Shown piece after piece: positions 14,675 through 22,681 of a DNA stretch of 26,653 bases. Both the position numbers and the translations under genes were made by a program. The DNA comes from a virus, in IMG/VR virus record IMGVR_UViG_3300023108_002893, positions 1-26,653 of that record. One strand, given 5' to 3'. The notes under the pieces are model-generated. The model was not told where the DNA came from. It saw only the letters and a list, made by a program, of their open reading frames with translations, and made no database searches. Position 1 is the first letter of the stretch; each line of letters starts with the position of its first letter.

Positions 14675-15679
14675 TTAAAAATCATCATCATCACCTTCGA
14701 AAGCGATTTTATTTTCACTTGCATCCAGCCCAACACCAGACTTAGAGTATTCTCCAACTCTTTTTTCAAAGAAGTTAGTTTTATTTTCTAAAGCTATCAT
14801 AGACATAAAATCAAAAGGATTTTTTGTTTTGAACATTGGAGAGCAGTTTAAATCTCTTAACAACGCATCTGCTACATACTCTAAATATTCAGACATTAAT
14901 TTAGAATTCATCCCTATCAAACTAACAGGTAGAGATTCGGTGATAAACTCTTTTTCTATCTCTAATGCAGAGCCTATAATTTCTTTTATTCTTTCTTCTG
15001 AAACTTTATTTATCAAGTGATTATTGTGTAAGTGAACTGCAAAATCACAATGAAGGGCTTCGTCTTTAGAAATCAACTCATTAGAAAAACTTAAACCAGG
15101 CATTTTACCTCTACTTTTAAGCCAAAATATAGAACAAAAAGACCCAGAAAAAAATATTCCTTCTACAGCAGCAAAAGCAATAAGTCTCTCTGCAAAACTA
15201 TCAGATTCAATCCATTTTAAAGCCCACTCAGCCTTTTTTTGAACTGCTGGTATATTCTCTAATGCTTTAAATAATTTATCTTTTTCTTTTTTATCTTTAA
15301 CATAAGTATCTATCAACAAAGAGTAAGTTTCAGAATGTATATTTTCCATAGCTATTTGAAACCCATAAAAAAACTTAGCTTCTGGGTATTGAACTTCATT
15401 TACAAAATTCTCTGCTAAATTTTCATTTACGATACCATCTGACGCTGCGAAAAATGCTAAAACATTTTTTATAAAATATTTTTCATTTTTATTGAGAGTC
15501 TCCCAATCCGACAAATCACTTTGCAAATCTATTTCTTCTGCCGTCCAAAAACTAGCTTCTGCTTTTTTGTAAAATTGCCATATATCATCATGTTGTATTG
15601 GAAAAATAACAAATCTATTAGGATTTGTTATTAAAATCGGCTCTTGATTTTTGTTAGTTTTTTTGTCGTCTTTATTCAT
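14675..15679 (-). CDS. nrdB: Class Ia ribonucleotide reductase, small (beta) subunit
   Basis: The radical-generating di-iron subunit, 334 residues. All ligands can be placed by comparison with class Ia R2 proteins: D51 (EEIDLQSD), E112 and H115 (MENIHSE), E173 (VEGIFFSG), E207 and H210 (DEALHCDF). The radical tyrosine is Y119 ([11 protein letters not shown]), so this is a tyrosyl-radical enzyme rather than a Tyr-less variant. The sequence is close to the eukaryote/Bacteroidetes branch ([25 protein letters not shown]). The acidic C-terminus ending in DDDDF would dock into NrdA. It is the first gene of an nrdB-nrdA pair, with a TAGATTTG -7-like element 25 bp upstream of the ATG. It begins about 69 bp after the helicase stop. 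Confidence 0.98.
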   Translation of the reverse strand: MNKDDKKTNKNQEPILITNPNRFVIFPIQHDDIWQFYKKAEASFWTAEEIDLQSDLSDWETLNKNEKYFIKNVLAFFAASDGIVNENLAENFVNEVQYPEAKFFYGFQIAMENIHSETYSLLIDTYVKDKKEKDKLFKALENIPAVQKKAEWALKWIESDSFAERLIAFAAVEGIFFSGSFCSIFWLKSRGKMPGLSFSNELISKDEALHCDFAVHLHNNHLINKVSEERIKEIIGSALEIEKEFITESLPVSLIGMNSKLMSEYLEYVADALLRDLNCSPMFKTKNPFDFMSMIALENKTNFFEKRVGEYSKSGVGLDASENKIAFEGDDDDF

Positions 15680-15704
15680 ATTTATTATTTTTTTAGTTTA
15701 GTTG

Positions 15705-15712
15705 CAAATCTA
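15705..15712 (-). promoter_or_regulatory. Bacteroidetes-type -7 element upstream of nrdB
   Basis: TAGATTTG on the minus strand matches TAnnTTTG, 25 bp before the nrdB ATG. The -33 position has TTTT instead of TTTG, so only one element is convincing. Confidence 0.4.
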
Positions 15713-15747
15713 AGTTATATTAATTATAATAAAAAATTATTAATTAG

Positions 15748-17148
15748 TTATTTTGCAGTAATAATTTCTTCTATGTTCAGGCCAGATATGTTAGATATAC
15801 CTAATTTAGATTGATTTATATCTTGCAAAACTCTAATATCTAAATTTGAAGTATCAAAATGTAAATCTATTGTGAAACCATCTTCACCATTTCTATTTTT
15901 TAGAATCATCATCTTTGCCTTCTTATCCATCTTATCCTCTTCTGTTCTTCCTATTCCCAAAATAAGGTCTGCTGTTTGAGCTTTTCCTAAACTTTCACTA
16001 ATAACCTTTAAGTCAAACTTTGGAGAGTTTATAGCATCTCTATTAGCCTGAGTTGCTGTCCAAATAGGTATATTTAGCTCCATCGCTAAGGCTCTTAAAG
16101 TTTCGTATATACTTGTTAAGTTATATCTTCTCTCAGAATATTCAGCAGTAGATTTCATAATATCAGCATAATCAACAAACATAATATCTGGCTTTATTCC
16201 ATGCTCTCTCTCTAAAGCTTGTAAGTGAGCCCTTAAAGTGTTGACGGATGCTGTTCCTGTTGGAAATTCTTTAATAAACAAATCACCTCCTTTGTTTGAT
16301 ATATACCTAGATGTTTCTCTGATTTTATCTACATATTCAGTAACATATTTTAGAGGTATATTGTTTAGTGCAGCATCAAATCTATGTCCTATTTTTTCTT
16401 CTTTCATTTCAAGACTATAGTAAACAGCTTTTTTCCCGTCCAATATAGCATTACTTGCAAGTTTAACTAACCCCATAGATTTACCACCACCAGTTGGAGC
16501 TAACAATATAGCCAACTCACCACCAGAAAGACCTCCTCCAATAATTGGGTCTAAACCTTCCATTGCAGTTATAGGATTTCTATTCTCAGCTATCAACCTT
16601 CTTTCTACATCAACCAAATAATTGTGCCCACTACTTTTAGGTTCTCCTAACTTTAAAGATTCTCCAATAATAACTGAAATGTTATCATAATCTTCTATTT
16701 CCCATGCCTTTGCAGCTTTTAACAAACCTCTTTTTAAGGATTGTTTTTTGCAAAACTCTAAAGAAACTTCTTTTACAAATTTCTGGTCATTATATTTATA
16801 TCCAGATATTATATCTACTAATTCAACTAGTTGTTCTTGTTGAATTCCTACTTCTTTATATTTTATTACACTTTTTAAAGTATCATAATTTGGTAGTAAA
16901 TTGTATTTATTTACATACTTTACTATATGCTGGAAAAGAATTTTATGATGAATATTATCAAAATATCTAGCATGTAAAATATCTAATATCTGCTGTGAAA
17001 ACTCTTCATCTTCTAAGAATATTTTTATCAACTTCGTTTGAAAACTCACCTCTTTCATAGCTTCCCTTCTTGAAGTATCTTCTATATCATTAAAAGCATT
17101 TATTATTTCGCTTTCCTCTATATTTTTTATGCTAATTTTTTCTTCCAT
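15748..17148 (-). CDS. Replicative DNA helicase, DnaB/T4 gp41-like
   Basis: The hexameric 5'-3' helicase that unwinds the fork. The 466 residues have an N-terminal helical domain (about 30-150, including FSQQILDILHARYFDNIHHK) and a RecA-like motor. Walker A is APTGGGKS (217-224), the catalytic Glu is in YYSLEM (E247), Walker B is IMFVDY (322-327, D326), and the sensor TATQAN has Q367. The DnaB-family SESLGKAQTADLIL segment (384-397) is present. The overall arrangement is closer to phage gp41 helicases than to bacterial DnaB, which carries a different N-terminal domain. No primase gene is in the window. The gene follows a 52-nt inverted repeat (17212-17263) and a 63-bp A/T-rich leader. Confidence 0.95.
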   Translation of the reverse strand: MEEKISIKNIEESEIINAFNDIEDTSRREAMKEVSFQTKLIKIFLEDEEFSQQILDILHARYFDNIHHKILFQHIVKYVNKYNLLPNYDTLKSVIKYKEVGIQQEQLVELVDIISGYKYNDQKFVKEVSLEFCKKQSLKRGLLKAAKAWEIEDYDNISVIIGESLKLGEPKSSGHNYLVDVERRLIAENRNPITAMEGLDPIIGGGLSGGELAILLAPTGGGKSMGLVKLASNAILDGKKAVYYSLEMKEEKIGHRFDAALNNIPLKYVTEYVDKIRETSRYISNKGGDLFIKEFPTGTASVNTLRAHLQALEREHGIKPDIMFVDYADIMKSTAEYSERRYNLTSIYETLRALAMELNIPIWTATQANRDAINSPKFDLKVISESLGKAQTADLILGIGRTEEDKMDKKAKMMILKNRNGEDGFTIDLHFDTSNLDIRVLQDINQSKLGISNISGLNIEEIITAK

Positions 17149-17211
17149 TTATTCTTTTAGGTTTTAATAAATAACTATTTTTTTATTCGTTTTTTTTAAA
17201 ATATACTATGG

Positions 17212-17263
17212 GTTTTAAACAATTGCTCTACAAGTTTTGTAAAGAGCTTTTTTTGTTTAAAAC
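17212..17263 (-). repeat. 52-nt nested inverted repeat between the 5' nuclease and helicase genes
   Basis: Perfect 10-bp outer arms (17212-17221 and 17254-17263) enclose an inner hairpin: 17225-17233 pairs with 17237-17247 around a 3-nt loop, with a 2-nt bulge. The outer arm begins at the base next to the nuclease stop codon (17264). The T7 run after the inner stem lies on the plus-strand side, so for minus-strand RNA it is not a classic terminator. It may be an RNA-processing or stabilising structure, a weak terminator, or a terminator of antisense transcription. Confidence 0.65.
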
Positions 17264-18307
17264 TTATCTTTTTACATTTTTTAAAACTTCTAAAGAGTAA
17301 TCTTTTTCTTTAGAAACTATTCTATAAAAAGGTCTAAAAAATAAAGACAAATCATTGTTGAACATGTGCATATTAAATCCATCTTGAACACACATATCCA
17401 TGGCATTTTTTATGCCTCTCTCATCATTTATATCTGGCATTACTATTAGGCAGTCAGATATTTCATTTACCTCATCTATAGCCTTTTGATTTACAATAGG
17501 ACTTTTTAAATTCATCAACTTTCTATTTAACTCTAAAGTCTTTCTTGAATTTATTATAGACTCGTATATTTTTAAAGATTTTTCTTTTTGTTTTTCCTCT
17601 GCTTCACTTATAAGCATATCTAAAGTGTACCTTTCTTCAAAGAACCTGGGGAAATATGTTTTCATCTTTTTTAAACCCACCCCTTTGACTCCACTTATAG
17701 AATCTGAATCATCTCCTTCTAAGCATTTTACAAAAAGAGCATTTTCATGTGTATAACCAAAAACTTCTTTGAAATTTTCGACAGTTATTACCTTTCCATC
17801 AGAAGGTCTTATTATAGAAACATTTTCATCTACAAGATGATGAAAATCTTTATCACTACTAAAGATTAATATGTTGTCATCTTCATTTCTGTTTTTAACA
17901 TATAAACCCAGCAAATCATCAGCTTCAACATATTCAACTTCTACTTGTCTAACACAAAGTTCTTCAAGATAATTTTTAACTTTTATCTTTTGTTTTAATA
18001 TGCTATATTTTCTTTGCCTCTCCTCATCTATTTCATCATCAGTATAGTAATAAGATTCTTCTTCCCAAGACTTATCTCTTTCAGATTTATATAAAGGATA
18101 AATTTCTTTTCTAAAAAAACCAGACATTATACCATCCCAAAACACAACAACTCTGTCTGGCATAACCTTATCAACTACAGACCTTAAACTATCTAAGAAA
18201 CCATATGAACCGCCACAATGTTCTCCTTTTGAAAACAAATCTTGTCGTTTCATAAAGTTTCTTTTCAAGTTCCACTCTCCATCTATTAAGAGTATTTTTT
18301 TTGCCAT
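17264..18307 (-). CDS. FEN-family 5'-3' nuclease (T4 RNase H-like)
   Basis: A 347-residue structure-specific 5' nuclease, likely removing RNA primers and flaps from lagging-strand fragments. The acidic metal-binding residues of the family are visible: D9 (LLIDGEW), D58 (VVFWDG, followed by FRKEIYPLYKSER, the arch/basic segment), E128, D130, D131 (VEADDLLG), D152, D154 (SSDKDFHHL), and D199, D200, D202 (GDDSDSI). These run into SGVKGVGLKK (205-214), the helix-hairpin element that binds duplex DNA with a K+ ion. The C-terminal third is divergent and may contact the SSB. It begins 16 bp after the recombinase gene, within the replication cluster. Confidence 0.93.
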   Translation of the reverse strand: MAKKILLIDGEWNLKRNFMKRQDLFSKGEHCGGSYGFLDSLRSVVDKVMPDRVVVFWDGIMSGFFRKEIYPLYKSERDKSWEEESYYYTDDEIDEERQRKYSILKQKIKVKNYLEELCVRQVEVEYVEADDLLGLYVKNRNEDDNILIFSSDKDFHHLVDENVSIIRPSDGKVITVENFKEVFGYTHENALFVKCLEGDDSDSISGVKGVGLKKMKTYFPRFFEERYTLDMLISEAEEKQKEKSLKIYESIINSRKTLELNRKLMNLKSPIVNQKAIDEVNEISDCLIVMPDINDERGIKNAMDMCVQDGFNMHMFNNDLSLFFRPFYRIVSKEKDYSLEVLKNVKR

Positions 18308-18323
18308 AAATCAATAAAGATTT

Positions 18324-19319
18324 TTATTCATTATCCCCATACTTTTCCCAGTCCTTGTCAAACCTTAATTCCCAACCGTCTCTATGATTTTTCTTGTAAT
18401 TATTTAAATCTGTAGTGGTATTTTTTACAAAACCATGAGCAGTACAAAGAATTTTATCTCTAACAGCTATATTGGTAACATGGTTTTTATCAACAACAAT
18501 TGCAGTTTTGATAGCAAAAGAAACATCTATACCTTGCTTGGTTGCATAAACTTTTGTTGAGTTAGAAATAATGCCTCCCATTCTTATTACAAGACTAGCT
18601 GCCTTTGTAATTCCTTTTCCACCATAAGGAATAAGCATGTTTGCATTTGTTCCTTCATATGCATGGTTTACAATTAACAAAGTTGCACTATAAGGATAAT
18701 CAGCTCTTTTTGTAGCAGAAACTTGCTTTTCAATAACTCTATGTATTTGTTGAGTTAACACTTTTGCTGTTTTCATTATAGCCCCATCAGCATCTTTTTC
18801 AATAGCTTCTTTTTCAGCCTTACTTACAACATTACCAATTGAGTCTATAATTATAAGTATATCTGTGGGCAAAGCCCCTTCTCTTTGGTCTTTAAGCCTG
18901 TCTCTAGTAAATCTACATATATCCTCAACTTCCTCAATTGAATCAACATATAGCATGTCATCTTGAAGAATTCCCATTTCATTAGCATGACCCCAATTAA
19001 ACTTCTTCTCTGTATTGATAAAAATAGGAAGAATATCGTTTTGTATAGCACCTCTTGCAGCTTCTAAAGCCAAAGTAGACTTTCCAGAGTCTGGGTGTCC
19101 ATAAACCATAGTAACTCCATACATAGGTATACCAGGCAATTGTGTTGTGTCTTGGTAAGCTTTACTAAGAGGAATCCACTCGTCTTCTTTATATTCTACT
19201 TCTTCTATATCAAGATTTTTTCTATAATCATTAAGTGAAAAAGTTTTTTTAGCTTTTACTTTTACAGACTTTTTTTCTGTTGTTTCTATTTTTTCTTCTG
19301 ACTTTTCTTTTGTTGACAT
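18324..19319 (-). CDS. uvsX: UvsX/RecA-like recombinase
   Basis: A strand-exchange ATPase for recombination-dependent replication and repair. The 331 residues start with a Lys/Glu-rich, probably flexible tail (1-25). The RecA core carries Walker A GHPDSGKST (74-82), the catalytic glutamate in INTEKKFNW (E104), and Walker B ILIIIDSIG (154-162). The L2-like segment VNHAYEGTNANMLIPYGGKG is the DNA-binding loop in T4 UvsX-type proteins. The length is shorter than T4 UvsX (about 390). It lies between the membrane protein and the 5' nuclease, in the core replication order shared by T4-like phages. No UvsY-like mediator was recognised, though small unknown genes nearby could play that part. Confidence 0.95.
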   Translation of the reverse strand: MSTKEKSEEKIETTEKKSVKVKAKKTFSLNDYRKNLDIEEVEYKEDEWIPLSKAYQDTTQLPGIPMYGVTMVYGHPDSGKSTLALEAARGAIQNDILPIFINTEKKFNWGHANEMGILQDDMLYVDSIEEVEDICRFTRDRLKDQREGALPTDILIIIDSIGNVVSKAEKEAIEKDADGAIMKTAKVLTQQIHRVIEKQVSATKRADYPYSATLLIVNHAYEGTNANMLIPYGGKGITKAASLVIRMGGIISNSTKVYATKQGIDVSFAIKTAIVVDKNHVTNIAVRDKILCTAHGFVKNTTTDLNNYKKNHRDGWELRFDKDWEKYGDNE

Positions 19320-19324
19320 ATTAA

Positions 19325-19690
19325 TTAATTTTTGTTTATTTGTTTTATTTTATCTACCACTAATGTGTTCACTTCCCATAAGAAAGAATTTAAAAAGGAA
19401 GCACTGATAACTACTAGAATCCATTCAGGTATATTACTTCCAAAAAAAGACCAATAAATAATAGTCCCCCAAATGCTTGACATACAAGCGCAACATAAAA
19501 GTATTGGTTTTCCTAAATTTGTTGGTAGTTTTTTTGCTAAATCCCTTAGGGGCTGACCTATCTTTCCATCATCAGTTATTGTTCTTAACCCAAGACAAAA
19601 TAAAGATATAATAATTATTATTTTAAAAGATACATTTAAATCTAAATTAAATAAAAATAAATGTTCTAAAGTATTATAAGTTTCTGACAT
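19325..19690 (-). CDS. Small membrane protein with CxCMSSIWGT motif
   Basis: 121 residues with three likely membrane segments: about 21-35 (SFKIIIIISLFCLGL), 62-84 (PILLCCACMSSIWGTIIYW) and 88-107 (PEWILVVISASFLNSFLWEV). The intervening loop is polar and basic (GQPLRDLAKKL). The Cys cluster C66, C67, C69 followed by MSSIWGT sits at the start of the second segment and looks like a conserved family motif; I do not know its function. It is placed between SSB and UvsX (5 bp before the latter), so it is co-expressed with replication genes. Possible roles are a membrane anchor for the replisome or a holin-like protein. Nothing confirms either. Confidence 0.75.
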   Translation of the reverse strand: MSETYNTLEHLFLFNLDLNVSFKIIIIISLFCLGLRTITDDGKIGQPLRDLAKKLPTNLGKPILLCCACMSSIWGTIIYWSFFGSNIPEWILVVISASFLNSFLWEVNTLVVDKIKQINKN

Positions 19691-19699
19691 AATTTTAAT

Positions 19700-20464
19700 T
19701 TATTGTTGTTCAACATTTCCATTTGAACTATTTTTGTTCAAAATTTTAACAATAGCATCATAAGGTAATTCTATAAAAATTTCTTCTATAGGTTTTACTA
19801 GATTTCTTAAAGTTTGTATTTTTTCTTCATCTGGGTTTCCTGCAGAATCAGACATTAAAGCAGATTTCATAGGTGCTGGCATTATTGTTGCCACATCAGC
19901 ATCAGAAGGAAATTCTATTTGCAAATCATTTCCTTGATAAGAATCTGATATATCACCGTAATATTTGTTTTTGTACAAGCCAGCTATGGTGTTTAATATT
20001 GTTTTAGGGAATCCCCACCACTTTGGACCTTCACTTTCTTTTCCTCTAACAACTATAGGAAGAAAATATCTAGTTTTAGCTTCTTTTTTCTTTTTATCAT
20101 CTCCATCTGGTTGATTTTGTAAATCTTGACAAATTGGACACTCTCTTCCATATTGTGCAGGACACACAACCATTTTAGATGAGCCTATATTCCAGTGAAA
20201 ATCAATTTTTTGAAAAGCTTTACCTTCAATTGGTGCAACAATTCTAATTTCTTCTCCTTCAGGAACTTTACCAGGCTTCGGATTGTAAGTAGCTTCTTTT
20301 AAATCTACTTTTTTTCTGTTGTTCTTAAAAGTTTCTTGATTTACTTTTTCTACATCACTTAAGAATTCCTCAACGTTCATACCAGAAGAGGTATTTTGAG
20401 TGTTTTGATTTGAATTTGTTCCCCCAACATTGTTAGTTGAGGGAACGTAGTTTTCTCCATTCAT
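19700..20464 (-). CDS. Single-stranded DNA-binding protein, T4 gp32-like
   Basis: 254 residues. The central zinc site is the main evidence: DFHWNIGSSKMVVCPAQYGRECPICQDL supplies His plus three Cys in the order H...C-x7-C-x2-C, as in T4 gp32. The following region contains KTRYFLPIVV and KWWGFPKTILNTIAGLYKN, corresponding to the OB-fold aromatic/basic DNA-binding section of gp32. The N-terminus (about 1-40) is Asn/Gln/Ser-rich followed by a Lys/Arg patch (KNNRKKVDLKE), which could serve cooperative binding. The extreme C-terminus (NSSNGNVEQQ) is not acidic, unlike gp32, so partner contacts must differ. It is 9 bp upstream of the membrane protein gene. A sigma-70-like promoter precedes it. Confidence 0.93.
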   Translation of the reverse strand: MNGENYVPSTNNVGGTNSNQNTQNTSSGMNVEEFLSDVEKVNQETFKNNRKKVDLKEATYNPKPGKVPEGEEIRIVAPIEGKAFQKIDFHWNIGSSKMVVCPAQYGRECPICQDLQNQPDGDDKKKKEAKTRYFLPIVVRGKESEGPKWWGFPKTILNTIAGLYKNKYYGDISDSYQGNDLQIEFPSDADVATIMPAPMKSALMSDSAGNPDEEKIQTLRNLVKPIEEIFIELPYDAIVKILNKNSSNGNVEQQ

Positions 20465-20505
20465 TTTTCTCTTTTTTAATTAGTTTTAACTAGTCTAAAC
20501 AGCTT

Positions 20506-20533
20506 TTTATACAGCCTTGTGACTTTTTAACAA
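20506..20533 (-). promoter_or_regulatory. Candidate sigma-70-like promoter for the SSB gene
   Basis: TTGTTA (20533-20528) and TATAAA (20511-20506) on the minus strand are 16 bp apart and leave a 41-nt A-rich leader before the SSB ATG. The surrounding gap 20465-20621 also holds two small hairpins, including a 7-bp stem at 20562-20579, which may attenuate upstream transcription. Confidence 0.45.
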
Positions 20534-20621
20534 ACTCTCTAATAGAGTGTATTTATAAATAGAAATTAATTTTAATTTCCATTACAAATCAAAGAAAAAA
20601 AACAGCAAAAAGCAATAAGAT

Positions 20622-21011
20622 TTAAAGATATTTTAAAATACTTTTCAACTTATATTTTAACTTGTTGAAAAAAGTGGGTTTTATAAATAAGAAATCTAAA
20701 TTTCCAACCAAAAATACTCTATCAATACGTTCATAAATTTCTTTATGAAGTAAAATTATATTAAATTTTGAATCAAATAAAAAAATTGAATCACTATATT
20801 CTTTTTCTATTATTAAAAATCTTCCTCTTGATTTTATCTTTTTTTTTATATACTTTTTTTCTGTAATAAAAACTGAAACAAATTTAGATTCTTTATATTG
20901 AGAAATTCCTATAAAATATTTATCTGTATAGTCCTCAAAAAAATAACAATCTTTAATAGTTTTATATCCAGGTATATTAATTTCTATAAAATCAAATTGA
21001 TTTAATTGCAT
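20622..21011 (-). CDS. Hypothetical protein, 129 aa, strand-rich and basic
   Basis: Not recognised. It overlaps the end of the polymerase gene by 10 bp, indicating translational coupling. The sequence is a run of hydrophobic strands and charged turns (FDFIEINIPGYKTI, YFIGISQYKESKFVSVFI, GRFLIIEKEYSDSIFLFD, FNIILLHKEIY) ending in a basic helix (NKLKYKLKSILKYL). Aromatic and Ile/Lys residues are abundant. Coupling to the polymerase suggests a replication-associated or polymerase-accessory role, but no motif supports a specific one. No signal peptide is visible. Confidence 0.6.
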   Translation of the reverse strand: MQLNQFDFIEINIPGYKTIKDCYFFEDYTDKYFIGISQYKESKFVSVFITEKKYIKKKIKSRGRFLIIEKEYSDSIFLFDSKFNIILLHKEIYERIDRVFLVGNLDFLFIKPTFFNKLKYKLKSILKYL

Positions 21012-22639
21012 TCCATATAATTTTTTCCAGACAAAACATCTACATCAAAAACCATATCATTATATTTTGATAATATAGACTTAATCTCTTCAATTGCATT
21101 CAAATCTTCTGGTGAAATATCTAACACAAAAGAATCGTGAACTTGAAACATAAAAGAAGATTTTTTATTTTTTAACCAATCTTTTATTTCTGAAATTTTA
21201 TCAACTACTATATCTGCAGCTGTAGATTGAACATAATTATTAAAAGCTGCATAAGATTTATTAGGCTTAATTAAAGTTCCAAAAGGGTTTATTATATATC
21301 CCAACTCTTTATATACATCATTTATATAACTAGAAGTGTTTAATATTGGTTCTAAAAAATGCTTTACTCTATCAATAGAATCTTCTACATTAGAAATTTC
21401 TCCTGATTCTGATATTATGTTTTTCAACAAAACATTTCCTCCCCCATAAAGTATGGCATGATTTATATCTTTACCTAACTTTCTTTGTTCTGAAGTTAAT
21501 TCTTCACTTTCAAATATAGCTTTTGCTGTATTTAAGTGTAAATCAGAATTCATATTTTTTAATATAAACTCTTCGTCTCTAGAAAGATACATAGACAATC
21601 TTGTTTCAAAAGATTTGTAGTCAAATATAACTATTTTTCCACCATCATATCTGGATATAATCTTTTCTCTTACTTCGCTATCTTTAGGTAGCATTTGTGG
21701 ATTAAAACTATCTACACAGTTAATTCTACCAGTTATAGTTCTTTTGTCAGAATATCTTAATATTAAATATTTTTTTCCATTATCCCAAGTAAACTTCAAT
21801 CCATTTTGACTATTAAAACTTTTATCAAAATATATTTTATTTTGAGATAACCAAGAAGTAATTTTATCTTTTTTAGTCTGTCTTTTACAAGAATTTAATT
21901 CATCATTATTAACTTCATTGTTTTCTCTTATTATTTTCATTAAGAGAGGTATGTTTTTATGCATATTTTTACCTAAAAACATATTGCTAAAATCTCTTGG
22001 CTCTATATTGTAAGAATATTTAGACCAAAATATGTTTTCAGTAGTCATAACATCTCTTACTTCATCTAAATAAACATACCTAGATATATTGTAATAACTA
22101 AGTATTGTACATTCTATTTTGTTTATTAAAGAAGTTAGTATTTTCTTAAAATCTTTACCTATAAACTCTAAACTTAAAAGACTTATCGCATAAGTGTTTT
22201 TATCATTATGTATGTAACATGCGTTTTTATGAAAATATATAAAAGACCTAATTTGAGGGTTTATATTATTTAACAAAAAATCTTTAAGTTCTCCATCTAT
22301 TATGCTATCATATGTGATAAGCTTTTTATTAAAAAATTTTTTTATAGAGAAATTTAAAAAATTTTCAACATCAGACTTACATTTAGATTCATCTTCTGTT
22401 AAACTATATGTCCAATACAAATTATCGCTTATTTTTGGATTTAATATGGACTGCTCTGGGAAATGTTTTTTAACTGTACCCCAACCTATTATTAACGTTG
22501 GCAATATAAAGTTTTCTTCTAAAATAGAATTAGGTTTATAAAGTTCTAGTGCAAAGTTTTTATAATTTAAAACTATAAAATCTTCATCCTCAGAAGTGTA
22601 AGGTATTATTTTGCATATTTTTATAAGCTCATTTAACAT
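21002..22639 (-). CDS. Family A DNA polymerase, small, no recognisable 3'-5' exonuclease domain
   Basis: The likely phage replicase, 545 residues from the ATG at 22639. An in-frame TTG at 22660 is rejected because it forms part of a TATATTTG promoter element. Motif A is IVIFDYKSFETRL (D340, E345). Before it lies TITGRINCVDSFNPQMLP, the usual T-x-TGR...N-x-Q-x-x-P. Motif B RKLGKDINHAILYGGG keeps R386, K390 and Y398 but has His394 where E. coli Pol I has F762. Motif C is FMFQVHDSF (H501, D502), with Ser503 replacing the usual Glu. VQSTAADI is also conserved. The N-terminal 270 or so residues show no DxE exonuclease motifs and are not otherwise recognised. T4-like phages normally carry a family B enzyme, so this is a notable replacement. 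It starts 43 bp after the hub/lysin stop. Confidence 0.9.
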   Translation of the reverse strand: MLNELIKICKIIPYTSEDEDFIVLNYKNFALELYKPNSILEENFILPTLIIGWGTVKKHFPEQSILNPKISDNLYWTYSLTEDESKCKSDVENFLNFSIKKFFNKKLITYDSIIDGELKDFLLNNINPQIRSFIYFHKNACYIHNDKNTYAISLLSLEFIGKDFKKILTSLINKIECTILSYYNISRYVYLDEVRDVMTTENIFWSKYSYNIEPRDFSNMFLGKNMHKNIPLLMKIIRENNEVNNDELNSCKRQTKKDKITSWLSQNKIYFDKSFNSQNGLKFTWDNGKKYLILRYSDKRTITGRINCVDSFNPQMLPKDSEVREKIISRYDGGKIVIFDYKSFETRLSMYLSRDEEFILKNMNSDLHLNTAKAIFESEELTSEQRKLGKDINHAILYGGGNVLLKNIISESGEISNVEDSIDRVKHFLEPILNTSSYINDVYKELGYIINPFGTLIKPNKSYAAFNNYVQSTAADIVVDKISEIKDWLKNKKSSFMFQVHDSFVLDISPEDLNAIEEIKSILSKYNDMVFDVDVLSGKNYMECN

Positions 22640-22657
22640 AAACAAATGTTGTAAATG

Positions 22658-22665
22658 CAAATATA
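22658..22665 (-). promoter_or_regulatory. Bacteroidetes-type -7 element upstream of the polymerase
   Basis: TATATTTG on the minus strand, 18 bp before the chosen ATG (22639), in a short gap after the hub/lysin gene. No TTTG is found at the -33 position. The element includes the alternative TTG start, which is one reason that start is rejected. Confidence 0.4.
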
Positions 22666-22681
22666 AATAAAATTTATTGAA

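Noticed and set aside
20550-20561. TATTTATAAATA as a T4-type late promoter
   Set aside because: It is a palindrome in very AT-rich DNA, no gp55-type sigma was found, and its position before the SSB gene is not that of a late gene.
20562-20579. Hairpin after the 129-aa gene as an intrinsic terminator
   Set aside because: The 7-bp stem is almost all A/T and no T-tract follows on the minus strand, so it is too weak to call.
22640-22660. TTG start for the polymerase, adding seven residues
   Set aside because: The TTG is part of a TATATTTG promoter-like element and an ATG follows at 22639.
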